Notes under the pieces: model-generated
Database searches by the model: none
Told to the model about the DNA's origin: nothing
The model's input: the letters and a program-made list of their open reading frames with translations, nothing else
Assembly: GCA_945873205.1 (NCBI GenBank)
Contig: CAMCCC010000001.1
Span: 62,001-126,000 of the forward strand
Origin: an uncultured bacterium
Lineage (GTDB): Bacteria; Bacillota; Clostridia; Oscillospirales; Oscillospiraceae
Length of the DNA stretch: 64,000 nt
Reading direction: 5' to 3'
Program-made: the position numbers and the translations under genes
Shown: in pieces, positions 1 to 9,471 of the stretch
Layout: every line of letters begins with the position of its first letter
Numbering within the stretch: the stretch's first letter is position 1

Positions 1-2
1 TG

Positions 3-281
3 GATATGATGGAAAAGGCCGGGGCTACCGAGGATGACTGCGACGATCTGGCCGGTCTTGCCGGCAGGGCGGAGGAGTCGGTGGTGAGCATCACCATCAA
101 GGAGCAGGCCGACGGCAACTGCAAGATCTCCGTCCGCTCCAACCCGGAGGTCAGCAGCAGCCAGATCTGCGCCGTCTTTGGCGGCGGCGGCCACGATATG
201 GCTGCCGGCTGCACCATCATGGGCACGCCGGAAAAGGCCAAAGAGCTGCTGCTGCAGGTCATTGACGAGGTCTGGAAATGA
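3..281 (+). CDS. DHH-family phosphoesterase (NrnA-like), C-terminal fragment cut by window start
   Basis: Open frame runs in from the window edge; DHHA1-type motif FGGGGHDMAAGC; stop overlaps truB start. Confidence 0.8.
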   Translation, partial: DMMEKAGATEDDCDDLAGLAGRAEESVVSITIKEQADGNCKISVRSNPEVSSSQICAVFGGGGHDMAAGCTIMGTPEKAKELLLQVIDEVWK

Positions 282-1147
282 ACGGCATCCTGCTGATCGA
301 TAAGCAGCCGGATTGGACCAGCAACGACGTGGTGGCCAAGTTGAAGGGCATCCTGCACCAGCGGCGCATCGGCCACTCCGGCACCCTGGACCCTATGGCC
401 ACCGGGCTGCTGGTGGTGTTTGTGGGCCGGGCCACCCGGGCGGTGGAATTTGCGGAAGGCCATGACAAGCGCTATATCGCCGGGCTGCGCCTGGGCATCA
501 CCACCGATACCCAGGACATTACCGGCAGGGTGCTGGAAGCGAAGGACGTCACTGTCACAAGGGAAGAATTGGAGCAGGCTCTGGTGGGCTTTCGGGGTGA
601 GATTCAGCAGATCCCGCCCATGTATTCCGCCATCAAGCAGAACGGCCGGCGCCTTTACGATATTGCCCGCAAGGGCGGCGAAGTGGAGCGCAAGCCCCGC
701 GCCATCACCATCCATGACCTGCGCGTGATTGACGGGCAGGAAGGGGACTGGCTGCTGGATGTCCGCTGCTCCAAGGGAACTTATGTGCGCACCCTCTGTC
801 ATGACCTGGGCCGGGCCCTGGGCTGCGGCGGCTGTATGAGCAGCCTGCGCCGGGTGGAGGCGGGCCAATTTTCCGTGGATCAGGCTGTGACGCTCTCCCA
901 GGTGCAGCAAATGGCCGATGCAGGCCGGATGGAAGAACTGTTGCTGCCGGTGGACAGCTTGTTTCAGGTGTATCCCCGCTGTACCGCCAGTGCTTCGCAG
1001 GAGAAAAAAATCCGCTGCGGCAACCAGGTGAAAACCGGGCTTGCCGGCGGCGACTACCGTGTCTACACGGAAAGCGGAGAGTTTCTCATGCTGGGCCGGG
1101 TGGAAGACGGTATCATGAAAACAGTAAAGAGCTTTTTTGAGGTATAA
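278..1147 (+). CDS. truB: tRNA pseudouridine(55) synthase TruB
   Basis: GILLIDKQPDWTSNDVV and GHSGTLDPMATGLL motifs; followed by ribF as is common. Confidence 0.96.
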   Translation: MNGILLIDKQPDWTSNDVVAKLKGILHQRRIGHSGTLDPMATGLLVVFVGRATRAVEFAEGHDKRYIAGLRLGITTDTQDITGRVLEAKDVTVTREELEQALVGFRGEIQQIPPMYSAIKQNGRRLYDIARKGGEVERKPRAITIHDLRVIDGQEGDWLLDVRCSKGTYVRTLCHDLGRALGCGGCMSSLRRVEAGQFSVDQAVTLSQVQQMADAGRMEELLLPVDSLFQVYPRCTASASQEKKIRCGNQVKTGLAGGDYRVYTESGEFLMLGRVEDGIMKTVKSFFEV

Positions 1148-1153
1148 ACAGGA

Positions 1154-2053
1154 ATGTCAGAGATAAAGAGAGCCATTGCGCTGGGCTTTTTTGACGGCGT
1201 ACACATCGGCCATGGGGCGCTGCTGGAGCGGACCAAGCAGCGGGCGGCCCAGATCGGGGCTATGCCCTCGGTGCTCAGCTTCGACGTGCACCCGGACAAT
1301 CTGGTTTTCGGCAGGGAGACGCCGCTGATCAACAGCGCCATCGGCCGGGAGGACATCATCCGCCGGATCTACGGCATTGACAATGTGGTCTTTCTCCATT
1401 TCAACCAACGCCTGATGCGCATGCCCTGGCAGGACTTTGCCGATAACATCATCCAGGAGCTGAACATCGGCTGGATCGTGGTGGGCCATGATTTCTGCTT
1501 TGGCTACAAGGGCGAGGGAACAGCCCGGCGCTTGCAGGAATATTGTGAGGCACGGGGCATAGGCTGTGATATCATCCAGCCTGTGATGCTGGACGGCCGG
1601 GTGGTCAGCTCCACCTATATCCGCCAGCTGATCGCCGAGGGCGATATGGAGCAGGCCCGGCGTTATCTGGGCCATCCCCACTGCCTGGCCAATATCGTCC
1701 GCTCCGGCTACCATCTGGGTACCAAAATGGGCACGCCCACCATCAACATGTATTTCCCTGACGGGGTGCTGGTGCCCAAGTACGGAGTCTATGTGACCAA
1801 GGTGATCCTGGAGGACGGCAGCAGCTATGTGGCGGCCACCAACGTGGGCCTGCGCCCCACCACCGGGGACAATGAGCGGGCCAATGTGGAGAGCCATATC
1901 CTGGACTACTCCGGCAATCTCTATGACCGGCAGGCCCGGGTGGAGTTCTACTCCTATATCCGCCCCGAACGGAAGTTTGAGGATTTTGACGCCCTTTCCC
2001 GGCAGATCAAGGCCGACGCGGAGACCTCCAGGAATTACTTTTTACAAAATTAA
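1154..2053 (+). CDS. ribF: bifunctional riboflavin kinase/FAD synthetase
   Basis: ALGFFDGVHIGHGALL, VVGHDFCFGYKGEGT, SSTYIRQLI motifs. Confidence 0.96.
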   Translation: MSEIKRAIALGFFDGVHIGHGALLERTKQRAAQIGAMPSVLSFDVHPDNLVFGRETPLINSAIGREDIIRRIYGIDNVVFLHFNQRLMRMPWQDFADNIIQELNIGWIVVGHDFCFGYKGEGTARRLQEYCEARGIGCDIIQPVMLDGRVVSSTYIRQLIAEGDMEQARRYLGHPHCLANIVRSGYHLGTKMGTPTINMYFPDGVLVPKYGVYVTKVILEDGSSYVAATNVGLRPTTGDNERANVESHILDYSGNLYDRQARVEFYSYIRPERKFEDFDALSRQIKADAETSRNYFLQN

Positions 2054-2119
2054 TCATCGGTTCACAGTTTCCTCATAAAGATATGATAGCTTGAACACAT
2101 ATGGAACGGAGGGAAACAA

Positions 2120-2995
2120 ATGCCTGAAAACGAGAACAATCAAAGCCCGAAGAAAAAGAGAGGCTTTTTGTGGGTAATCATTATTATATTGATGGTGGTG
2201 CTGGCGGCTGTCATCGGCGGCTACGCCCTGTGCCAGTATTATGGCACGCCCGCATGGCTTTCCGGCATTTTGCCCGGAAATGAGGTTATTGCTCCGGCAC
2301 CCGCGGAGGAGACGGTTGAACCGCTTACCATCGCTCCGCCGGCCCCTGTGAAAACAAGCCCTGTTCCCACACAGACCCCACAGGCATCCGACCTTGAAGA
2401 ACCAAAAGAGAGTACGCAGCCTGAGACGCCTGTAGCCACTGCGGTTCCCACCCCGGCTGTTACCGCCACGCCAACCATCGGCGCTGACGCCGCAGCGGAA
2501 GCTGCTTTGAAGCACAGCAAGGTGAACGAGAAGGACGCGGACGTCAGCTCTGTGCTGCTGGTGGAGCAGAACGGTATGATGCTCTATGAGGTCTGCTTCA
2601 GCACCAAGGACAATCAGTATGAGTACCTTCTGGACGCTAGCACCGGCCGGGTGGAAAGCTGGAGAAAGGCCGCCATTGCCGAGGCTGTGACGGAGCCTGC
2701 CATTGCCGCTTCCGGCGAAATGAAGCCCGCGGCCAGCCCGGAACCCACGGCTACCCCGGCGCCGGAGAAGGACGCAACCGTGCTCATCGGTGAGGATGAG
2801 GCCAAAAAGCTGGCCATGGGCCATGCCAACATCACCGAGAAGGACCTGAGCAGCATTGAATGTAAGCTGGAGCTGGATGGGCTGAGCCTGATTTACGACA
2901 TTGAGATGAAAACAAAACTGATGGAATACGACTATGAGGTCGACGCCATCGGCGGGGAGATCATCAGCTTTGACATTGCGCCGCTGAAAAAATAA
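2120..2995 (+). CDS. membrane-anchored protein with two PepSY-like domains
   Basis: N-terminal TM segment, Pro/Thr/Ala-rich linker, then two PepSY-like repeats (A..AALKHSKVNEKDADVSS...YEYLLDASTGRV; AKKLAMGHANITEKDLSS...YDYEVDAIGGEI). Confidence 0.75.
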   Translation: MPENENNQSPKKKRGFLWVIIIILMVVLAAVIGGYALCQYYGTPAWLSGILPGNEVIAPAPAEETVEPLTIAPPAPVKTSPVPTQTPQASDLEEPKESTQPETPVATAVPTPAVTATPTIGADAAAEAALKHSKVNEKDADVSSVLLVEQNGMMLYEVCFSTKDNQYEYLLDASTGRVESWRKAAIAEAVTEPAIAASGEMKPAASPEPTATPAPEKDATVLIGEDEAKKLAMGHANITEKDLSSIECKLELDGLSLIYDIEMKTKLMEYDYEVDAIGGEIISFDIAPLKK

Positions 2996-3003
2996 CATAA
3001 AGC

Positions 3004-3044
3004 AGAACGCCGGACGTCATATGACAGCCGGCGTTCTTTTTCCC
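3004..3044 (+). terminator. intrinsic terminator, possibly bidirectional
   Basis: agaacgccgg (3004-3013) pairs with ccggcgttct (3028-3037), followed by a T run. Confidence 0.8.
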
Positions 3045-3977
3045 TTACTTGACCTTCTCCTGAAGCCAGGCCAGGATGTCATGATAAACGTCGTATTTGT
3101 TCACTTCGTTCAGCATTTCATGGCGGCCGCCGGGGTAGAGGCGGATCATCACATCATGCAGTCCCGCGTCACAGAAGGCCTTATAGGCACGCTCCACGCC
3201 TTTTCCGTTGTCGCCCACCGGGTCGCAGTCGCCGGACATGAAGTAGATGGGCTGGGTTCTGCTCATGGTGTTGATGTTCTTCTGGTCGGTGATGAATTTG
3301 ATGCCGCCCATCATATCCCGGAACAGGCTCACCGTGGCCACAAAGCCGCAGAGGGGGTCGGCAATGTACTTGTCCACCTGGGCTTCATCTCTGCTGAGCC
3401 AGTCAAATTCCGTGCGGGGATTTTCAAAGCCCTTGTTGTAGGCGCCGAAGGCGATGGCGTTCAGCTTCTCGCCCACCTTCCGGGGGCCATAGAGTTTCAC
3501 TGCCGCACTGGCCAGGGCGTAGCCGCTGAGTACCATGGCCTTGGCCTGGTGGCCGGTGCCGCTGAGGATGGCGGCGTCATATTTGCCGGGGTATCTGATC
3601 AGGTAGGTGCGGGTGAGAAAGCTGCCCATACTGTGGCCAAACATCACATAGGGCAGGCCGGGATGCTCCTTCACCGTCCGGTCATGCAGCTTTTCCATAT
3701 CCCGCAGCACATAGTTCCAACCGTCCCTGGCGGCGAAGAAGCCCAAATCCTCCGGGCCGTTGATGGATTTGCCGTGGCCCAGATGGTCGTTGGCCACCAC
3801 AAGGTAGCCGTTTTGGGCCAGAAACTCCATAAACTCCCGATAGCGGTCAATGTGCTCGGCAATGCCATGGGCGATCTGGACAATGGCTTTGGGCTCCCCA
3901 TCGGGCAGGCACTTCAAAGCGCGGATGCGGTTCATGCCGGTGGATGAGGTGAAATAGAATTCCTGAAAACTGGGCAT
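3045..3977 (-). CDS. alpha/beta hydrolase (monoacylglycerol lipase / lysophospholipase-like)
   Basis: HGIAEH, nucleophile elbow FGHSMGS, C-terminal GGRHEMLNE. Confidence 0.85.
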   Translation of the reverse strand: MPSFQEFYFTSSTGMNRIRALKCLPDGEPKAIVQIAHGIAEHIDRYREFMEFLAQNGYLVVANDHLGHGKSINGPEDLGFFAARDGWNYVLRDMEKLHDRTVKEHPGLPYVMFGHSMGSFLTRTYLIRYPGKYDAAILSGTGHQAKAMVLSGYALASAAVKLYGPRKVGEKLNAIAFGAYNKGFENPRTEFDWLSRDEAQVDKYIADPLCGFVATVSLFRDMMGGIKFITDQKNINTMSRTQPIYFMSGDCDPVGDNGKGVERAYKAFCDAGLHDVMIRLYPGGRHEMLNEVNKYDVYHDILAWLQEKVK

Positions 3978-4084
3978 GGAAAACTCCTCCTTATCGTGTT
4001 ATACTGAATTTCGGATATTATATGCTTTTATATTATACTTAACCAGAAAAGAAGTCAACCAAAACAGGGGAAAGGGAACAGCGG

Positions 4085-4513
4085 ATGAAGGTTTATATCA
4101 AGTATTTTGACCAGGACATCACCAGAATTGAGAAGATCAGCCAGGGGGATTGGATCGACCTGCGCGCCGCCGAGGACGTGGAGATGAAGGCCGGGGAGCT
4201 GCGTGTGATCCGCCTGGGGGTGGGGATGATCCTGCCGGAGGGATATGAGGCCCATGTGGCTCCCCGCAGCAGCACCTATAAGAATTTCGGCATCATCCAG
4301 ACCAACAGCATCGGCATCATTGATAATTCCTACTGCGGCGAGGAGGATGAGTGGAAGATGTCCGCCTATGCCCTGCGGGACACGGTGATCCACAAAAATG
4401 ACCGCATCTGCCAGTTCCGTATTGTGGAGAAGCAGCCGGATTTTGAGTTGGTCACGGTAGATCATCTGAAAGAAAAAAGCCGGGGCGGCTTCGGCTCCAC
4501 CGGCAAAGCCTGA
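4085..4513 (+). CDS. dut: dUTP diphosphatase-like protein
   Basis: dUTPase-type motifs [33 protein letters not shown] and [10 protein letters not shown]. Confidence 0.8.
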   Translation: MKVYIKYFDQDITRIEKISQGDWIDLRAAEDVEMKAGELRVIRLGVGMILPEGYEAHVAPRSSTYKNFGIIQTNSIGIIDNSYCGEEDEWKMSAYALRDTVIHKNDRICQFRIVEKQPDFELVTVDHLKEKSRGGFGSTGKA

Positions 4514-4532
4514 GCTAAATTCAACAAATAAG

Positions 4533-4557
4533 GTCTGTCCTCGGGGCAGACTTTTTT
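4533..4557 (+). terminator. intrinsic terminator after dut
   Basis: gtctgtcc-tcg-gggcagac followed by TTTTTT. Confidence 0.7.
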
Positions 4558-4644
4558 AATAGACTGTGAATAAAAGCCCCACAGCGAAACCAATCATTTC
4601 CTTTTCACGTCTGAAAAAGCAGAAGCAAAAAAGGAGGGAAAGCT

Positions 4645-6726
4645 GTGCGAAAGACAAAATTTATTGCCTGGCTCCTGCTTATTGCGTTGCTGCTGTCCGC
4701 CTGCGGTAAAGGGAACGCCAGTCCGCGAATGAAAACAACAGCGGAAAAACAAAACGCCGATACCAAGACCTGGACAGGCCAGGGCGGCAGCTACGCTGCC
4801 CATCTGATGCCGCTTGCTGACTATGCCGGCGGCTATCAGGATGTTTACACTTTGCTGCCCAAGGAAGAGCATGTATACTGTATAGCCTGGAACTATGACG
4901 AAACAGATATGCATCTGCTGGTAGACGGAGCAGAGATAGGAACCGTACCAGGCAGCGTTTGTTCTGCGCACGCATCCCCGGACGGCCTGTGGCTCCTGAG
5001 CGAGGAAGAAAGCGGGATGCGCTTGCGGCTGATTTCCCCGGAAGGGGAGCAGCTGCGGGATGTCCTTTTCCCCCAGCTTTCTGCCGCATCGGTGGAGCAG
5101 GTGCGGTGCATGGAGGACCGGCTCTGCTTCATCAACAGCGGCCAACTGCTGGTGATGGACGGGGAAGGGCAGCAGCTCAGCAGTTCGGCACTGCCGGCGG
5201 CGGAAATGAAGCTGCGCCTGTCTGCCGGGGGACAGATTTATGCTGTGTCAAGCAGCCCGGAGGGCAGCAGCTTTTACAGCCTTGACCGGGACAGCGGCCA
5301 GCTTACCGCCGCCTTTCAGGCCCCGGCGGGCGCCGTTTATGACGGCGGGGGAGAGGACCCCTTCCTTCTGAAAACCAAGGATGGCCTGTACCGGCTGGCT
5401 GAGGACGGAAGCACCCAGCCCATTGTCATCTGGGAGGAATGCGGCATCAGCATGGGGGAGTTGTACGGCGTCTTTCCGATGGGCCAGGGGAAATACGTCT
5501 GCCGCACCATGAATGGCTATTATGAACTGCTGCCGGTTGCGCCGGAGGACATTCAGGAGAAAATCCAGCTGCGGCTGGTGACGGTCTTTCCCGGTGGCTT
5601 CAGTGGTCTGTCAAAAGCGGTGACCGCCTTCAACGCCCAGAGCGAAAGCTACCAGGTACATCTGGAGGATTACAGCCAGGGCATGGCCCTGGATAAGGAG
5701 CAGGCTCAGCTGCGGCTGAACACAGAGATCATCAGCGGCAAGGGGCCGGATATGATCTGCTTTGAAGGGCTGCTCTCTCCCTATCCCTATATTGGCAAGG
5801 GCCTGCTTGTGGATCTGAGGCCGCTGATGGAACAGGATGACCAGGTCCACCCGGAGGACATATTACTGTCAAAGGCCCTGGAGCATAAGGGCGGCATTTA
5901 CCTGATGGGGGATGCCTTTGCCCTGCCCACCCTGGAGGCCCGGACTGCCGACTTTGGGGATCGCTTCGGCTGGACTCTAGAGGAATACCGGCAGATCGAC
6001 AGCCAGCTGCAGGATGGGCAGATGTGCATCTATAACCTGACCAGGGGGACCTACCTGAACGAGGTGGCTTCCAGATATATCCGCCAGGCGGTGGACTGGG
6101 ATGCCGGCACCTGTGACTTCGATAACGCGGAATTCAAGCAGGTGCTGCAGACCGCCCTGGAGCTGCGGGAGACGCCGGAGGACCCCAACAACATGGTCTT
6201 TGGTCCCGGCGAACCCCAGGTCGCTGCGGGGACCCAGGTGACCAATGCCGTTTTTACCACCCGGGTCTATGACCTGGCCCAGTCGGAGAGAGCGGCCGGC
6301 TGCCCCATGAGCTTTATCGGCTGGCCCACCGCAGACGGCAGCTGCGGCACAGACGCCTATCTGAACCGGGCTGTGGGCATATGCAGCCAAAGCGAGTACC
6401 AGGAAGGCTGCTGGGCCTTTATCAAGTTCATGCTGACCCAGGTAAACACCGATGAGCAGGGCCTTTATGTCTATCGCCCGGCCATGGAGGAGAGCATCCG
6501 CAAGGCCATGGCGGATGAAAATTGCCCCGTAAAAATGAGCAGTGACGATGTGGAGAAGTTGATGGCCCTGATCGGCGCCGTGGAAAACATTCAGGTCTAT
6601 GACCAGGCCATTATGAGCATCATCAAGGAGGCCTGCGCCGCCATGTTCAACGGCGACAAGACCGTGGATGAGACGGCAAAACTGATCCAGTCCCGGGCAA
6701 GCATCTATGTGGCGGAGCAAAAGTAA
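4645..6726 (+). CDS. lipoprotein with C-terminal extracellular solute-binding-like region
   Basis: GTG start with AGGAGG; lipobox LLLSAC; C-terminal half resembles family-1 SBPs (FNAQSESYQVHLEDYS..., GPDMICFEG, GCWAFIKFML); N-terminal half beta-rich and unassigned. Confidence 0.75.
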   Translation: MRKTKFIAWLLLIALLLSACGKGNASPRMKTTAEKQNADTKTWTGQGGSYAAHLMPLADYAGGYQDVYTLLPKEEHVYCIAWNYDETDMHLLVDGAEIGTVPGSVCSAHASPDGLWLLSEEESGMRLRLISPEGEQLRDVLFPQLSAASVEQVRCMEDRLCFINSGQLLVMDGEGQQLSSSALPAAEMKLRLSAGGQIYAVSSSPEGSSFYSLDRDSGQLTAAFQAPAGAVYDGGGEDPFLLKTKDGLYRLAEDGSTQPIVIWEECGISMGELYGVFPMGQGKYVCRTMNGYYELLPVAPEDIQEKIQLRLVTVFPGGFSGLSKAVTAFNAQSESYQVHLEDYSQGMALDKEQAQLRLNTEIISGKGPDMICFEGLLSPYPYIGKGLLVDLRPLMEQDDQVHPEDILLSKALEHKGGIYLMGDAFALPTLEARTADFGDRFGWTLEEYRQIDSQLQDGQMCIYNLTRGTYLNEVASRYIRQAVDWDAGTCDFDNAEFKQVLQTALELRETPEDPNNMVFGPGEPQVAAGTQVTNAVFTTRVYDLAQSERAAGCPMSFIGWPTADGSCGTDAYLNRAVGICSQSEYQEGCWAFIKFMLTQVNTDEQGLYVYRPAMEESIRKAMADENCPVKMSSDDVEKLMALIGAVENIQVYDQAIMSIIKEACAAMFNGDKTVDETAKLIQSRASIYVAEQK

Positions 6727-6742
6727 ATACGCTGAAAAACGC

Positions 6743-6777
6743 AAAAACCCCAGGCATGAACGTCATGCCTGGGGTTT
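6743..6777. terminator. bidirectional terminator between convergent genes
   Basis: aaaccccaggcatga (6745-6759) / tcatgcctggggttt (6763-6777). Confidence 0.85.
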
Positions 6778-6798
6778 GACTGTTTTCCGGTAAGTTAC

Positions 6799-7995
6799 TC
6801 AGCCGACGATGTCGCGGGTATCGCGGGCGATGACCAGCTCCTCGTTGGTGGGGATGACAAAGACCTTGACCTTGGAGTCGGGGGTGGAGATCATGATGTC
6901 CTCGCCCCGCTTGGAATTGGCCACGGGATCGATGGTGACGCCCAGATAGCCGAAGTAGCTGGCGATGGCGGCACGGGTCTCCTTGCTGTTCTCGCCCACA
7001 CCGGCGGTGAAGATGATGGCGTCCACGCCGTTCATGGCGGCGACGTAGGAGCCGGCCACCTTGGCCACCCAGTAGTGGAACATGTCCAGAGCAAGCTGAG
7101 CACGCTCGTTGCCCTCGGCAGCGGCAGCGTCCAGATCACGGAAGTCGGAGGACACGCCGGAGACGCCCAGAACGCCGGACTTCTTGTTCAGGATGTTCAG
7201 CATCTCGTCGATGTTGTAGCCGTACTTGTTCATCAGGAACTGGATCACGCCGGCGTCCAGATCGCCGCAGCGGGTGCCCATGGGCAGGCCCACCAGGGGA
7301 GTGAAGCCCATGGAGGTGTCCACACTCTTGCCGCCGTCAATGGCGCAGATGGAGGAACCGTTGCCCATGTGGCAGGAGATCAGCTTCAGCTCTTCAATGG
7401 GGCGGCCCATCATCTCGGCGCAGCGGGCGGATACGTAACGGTGAGAGGTGCCGTGGAAGCCGTAGCGGCGGATGCCGTCGTTTTTATAGTACTCATAAGG
7501 AACGGCGTATGTAAAGGCCTTGCCGGGCATGGTCTGGTGGAAGGCGGTGTCGAACACGGCCACCATGGGCACGTCGCCCATAACTGCCTTGCAGGCGTTG
7601 ATGCCGGTGATGTTGGCGGGGTTATGCAGGGGAGCGAAGGGGATGCATTCCTCCAGCGCGGCCATGACAGCATCGTCAATCCGCACGGAGCTGGCAAACT
7701 TCTCACCGCCATGGACCACACGGTGACCAACTGCGTCGATCTCCTTCATGGAGCCAACAACGCCGTACTCTGCGCTGGTGAGCTTATCGATGACAGCGGC
7801 AATAGCCTCAGAGTGGGTGGGCATGGGCACATCTTCATTAAAAACGCTCTTGCCGCCCACCATGGGGGTGTGCTTCAGATGGCCGTCGATGCCGATGCGC
7901 TCGCAAAGGCCCTTGGCCATGACCTGCTCGGTCTCCATATCGATGAGCTGATACTTCAAAGAGGAGCTGCCGGCGTTGATAACAAGAATTTTCAT
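6799..7995 (-). CDS. ackA: acetate kinase
   Basis: [50 protein letters not shown]. Confidence 0.98.
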   Translation of the reverse strand: MKILVINAGSSSLKYQLIDMETEQVMAKGLCERIGIDGHLKHTPMVGGKSVFNEDVPMPTHSEAIAAVIDKLTSAEYGVVGSMKEIDAVGHRVVHGGEKFASSVRIDDAVMAALEECIPFAPLHNPANITGINACKAVMGDVPMVAVFDTAFHQTMPGKAFTYAVPYEYYKNDGIRRYGFHGTSHRYVSARCAEMMGRPIEELKLISCHMGNGSSICAIDGGKSVDTSMGFTPLVGLPMGTRCGDLDAGVIQFLMNKYGYNIDEMLNILNKKSGVLGVSGVSSDFRDLDAAAAEGNERAQLALDMFHYWVAKVAGSYVAAMNGVDAIIFTAGVGENSKETRAAIASYFGYLGVTIDPVANSKRGEDIMISTPDSKVKVFVIPTNEELVIARDTRDIVG

Positions 7996-8110
7996 TATTT
8001 CGTTCCTTTCTATTGTAAATGGTTCAAGGATTGAGTAAAATGTTCATACCTTATCCATTGTAATACAAACGGAAAAAATTGCAAGAACTTTTTATCAGTA
8101 AGGAGCGGCC

Positions 8111-9310
8111 ATGAACATATGCGGGATCGTCTGCGAATATAATCCCTTTCACAAGGGTCACTTGTTTCAACTGGAGGAGAGCAAGCGCCGGCTTGGAGAG
8201 GAAACAGTGACAGTGGGGGTGATGAGCGGCGACTATGTGCAGCGGGGGGAGGCGGCCATCTTCTCCAAGTTTGCAAGGGCAGAGGCAGCCAGCCGCTGCG
8301 GGGTGGACCTGGTGGTGGAGCTGCCGCTGCCCTGGGCCCTGTCCTCTGCGGAGGGCTTTGCTGCCGGTGCGGTGGCGATCCTTTCCGCCCTGGGCTGCAC
8401 CCACCTCAGCTTCGGCAGCGAGAGCGGGGACCTGGAGGGCCTGGAAGCGCTGGCGGAATGCCTGCTGAACCCACTGGCTCTGGAGGCCGTGAAGAAGCGC
8501 ATGGCGGCGGAGCCCAATCTTTCCTTTGCGGCTGCCCGGCAGCTGGTGCTGGAAGAGCGGGTAGGGGCACAGGCGAAGCTGATCGAGAAGCCCAACAACA
8601 TCCTGGCGGTGGAATACCTGAAAGCTATCCACCGGCAAAATGCCGCCATGACGCCAATCACCGTGAAGCGGTGCGGAAGCTGCCATGACCAGACAGGGGA
8701 GGGGGAGCTCCGCTCCGCCTCGGAGCTGCGTCAGATGCTGCGCCGGGGGGAGGACATCTCCGCCTGCATCCCGGCGGCGGCCATGGCGGTTTTCCACCGG
8801 GAGCTGGAGCAGGGGAGAGCGGCGGTAAACGAAAAGGACATGGAACTGGCGGTTCTTTCCCGGCTGCGTATGCTGGACGAAAAGGCTTTTCTTGCCCTGC
8901 CTGACGGCGGGGACGGCGTGGGACAGCGTTTGTACAAAGCCGCCAAAGAGGAACCCACCCTGGACTTCATCCTGGCGGCGGCAAAGACAAAGCGGGTGGC
9001 CCTTTCCCGGCTCCGGCGTATGTGCATGGCTGCGGCTCTGGGGATCGATGCATCCATGGCGGCGGGGGAGCCGCCCTATATCCGCGTGCTGGCAGCCAAC
9101 GAAAAGGGGCGGACCTATCTGCGGCAGGCGGCGGGAAAAACCACAATCCCTGTGGTTACAAAGCCGGCCGCGGTCAAAGATCTTGGGGCCCGGGCCCAGG
9201 CCATGTTCGCCGCCGGCGCATCCGCCCATGACCTGTACACCCTCTTGTTTTTGTCTATTGAGGACAGAAAAGGGGGCTCCGATTGGCGCACCGGCCCCAA
9301 AATTGTGTAA
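8111..9310 (+). CDS. tmcAL: tRNA(Met) cytidine acetate ligase-like nucleotidyltransferase (TmcAL/YlbM)
   Basis: MNICGIVCEYNPFHKGH, MSGDYVQRGE, EKPNNILAVEYLKA. Confidence 0.9.
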   Translation: MNICGIVCEYNPFHKGHLFQLEESKRRLGEETVTVGVMSGDYVQRGEAAIFSKFARAEAASRCGVDLVVELPLPWALSSAEGFAAGAVAILSALGCTHLSFGSESGDLEGLEALAECLLNPLALEAVKKRMAAEPNLSFAAARQLVLEERVGAQAKLIEKPNNILAVEYLKAIHRQNAAMTPITVKRCGSCHDQTGEGELRSASELRQMLRRGEDISACIPAAAMAVFHRELEQGRAAVNEKDMELAVLSRLRMLDEKAFLALPDGGDGVGQRLYKAAKEEPTLDFILAAAKTKRVALSRLRRMCMAAALGIDASMAAGEPPYIRVLAANEKGRTYLRQAAGKTTIPVVTKPAAVKDLGARAQAMFAAGASAHDLYTLLFLSIEDRKGGSDWRTGPKIV

Positions 9311-9471
9311 TTTATATAAAACATATAAATATTGACAAATTATTTTGGCCATTTAGCAATATTGCAATTTAGCGAGCTATCATGCATAATCAAAATATCG
9401 TTGTTGAACTACAGGTGTCCGCCACTAAAAGACATCTGGCGGCAGCAACAAAGCAAATAGGAGGAACAAAA

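Noticed and set aside
3021-3947. 308-aa + strand ORF opposite the alpha/beta hydrolase
   Set aside because: Low-complexity His/Val/Gly composition; the minus-strand product has hydrolase motifs
7075-8034. 319-aa + strand ORF opposite ackA
   Set aside because: Shadow of the acetate kinase coding sequence
9382-9471. Upstream start for livJ
   Set aside because: The lipoprotein signal peptide begins at 9472 directly behind AGGAGG
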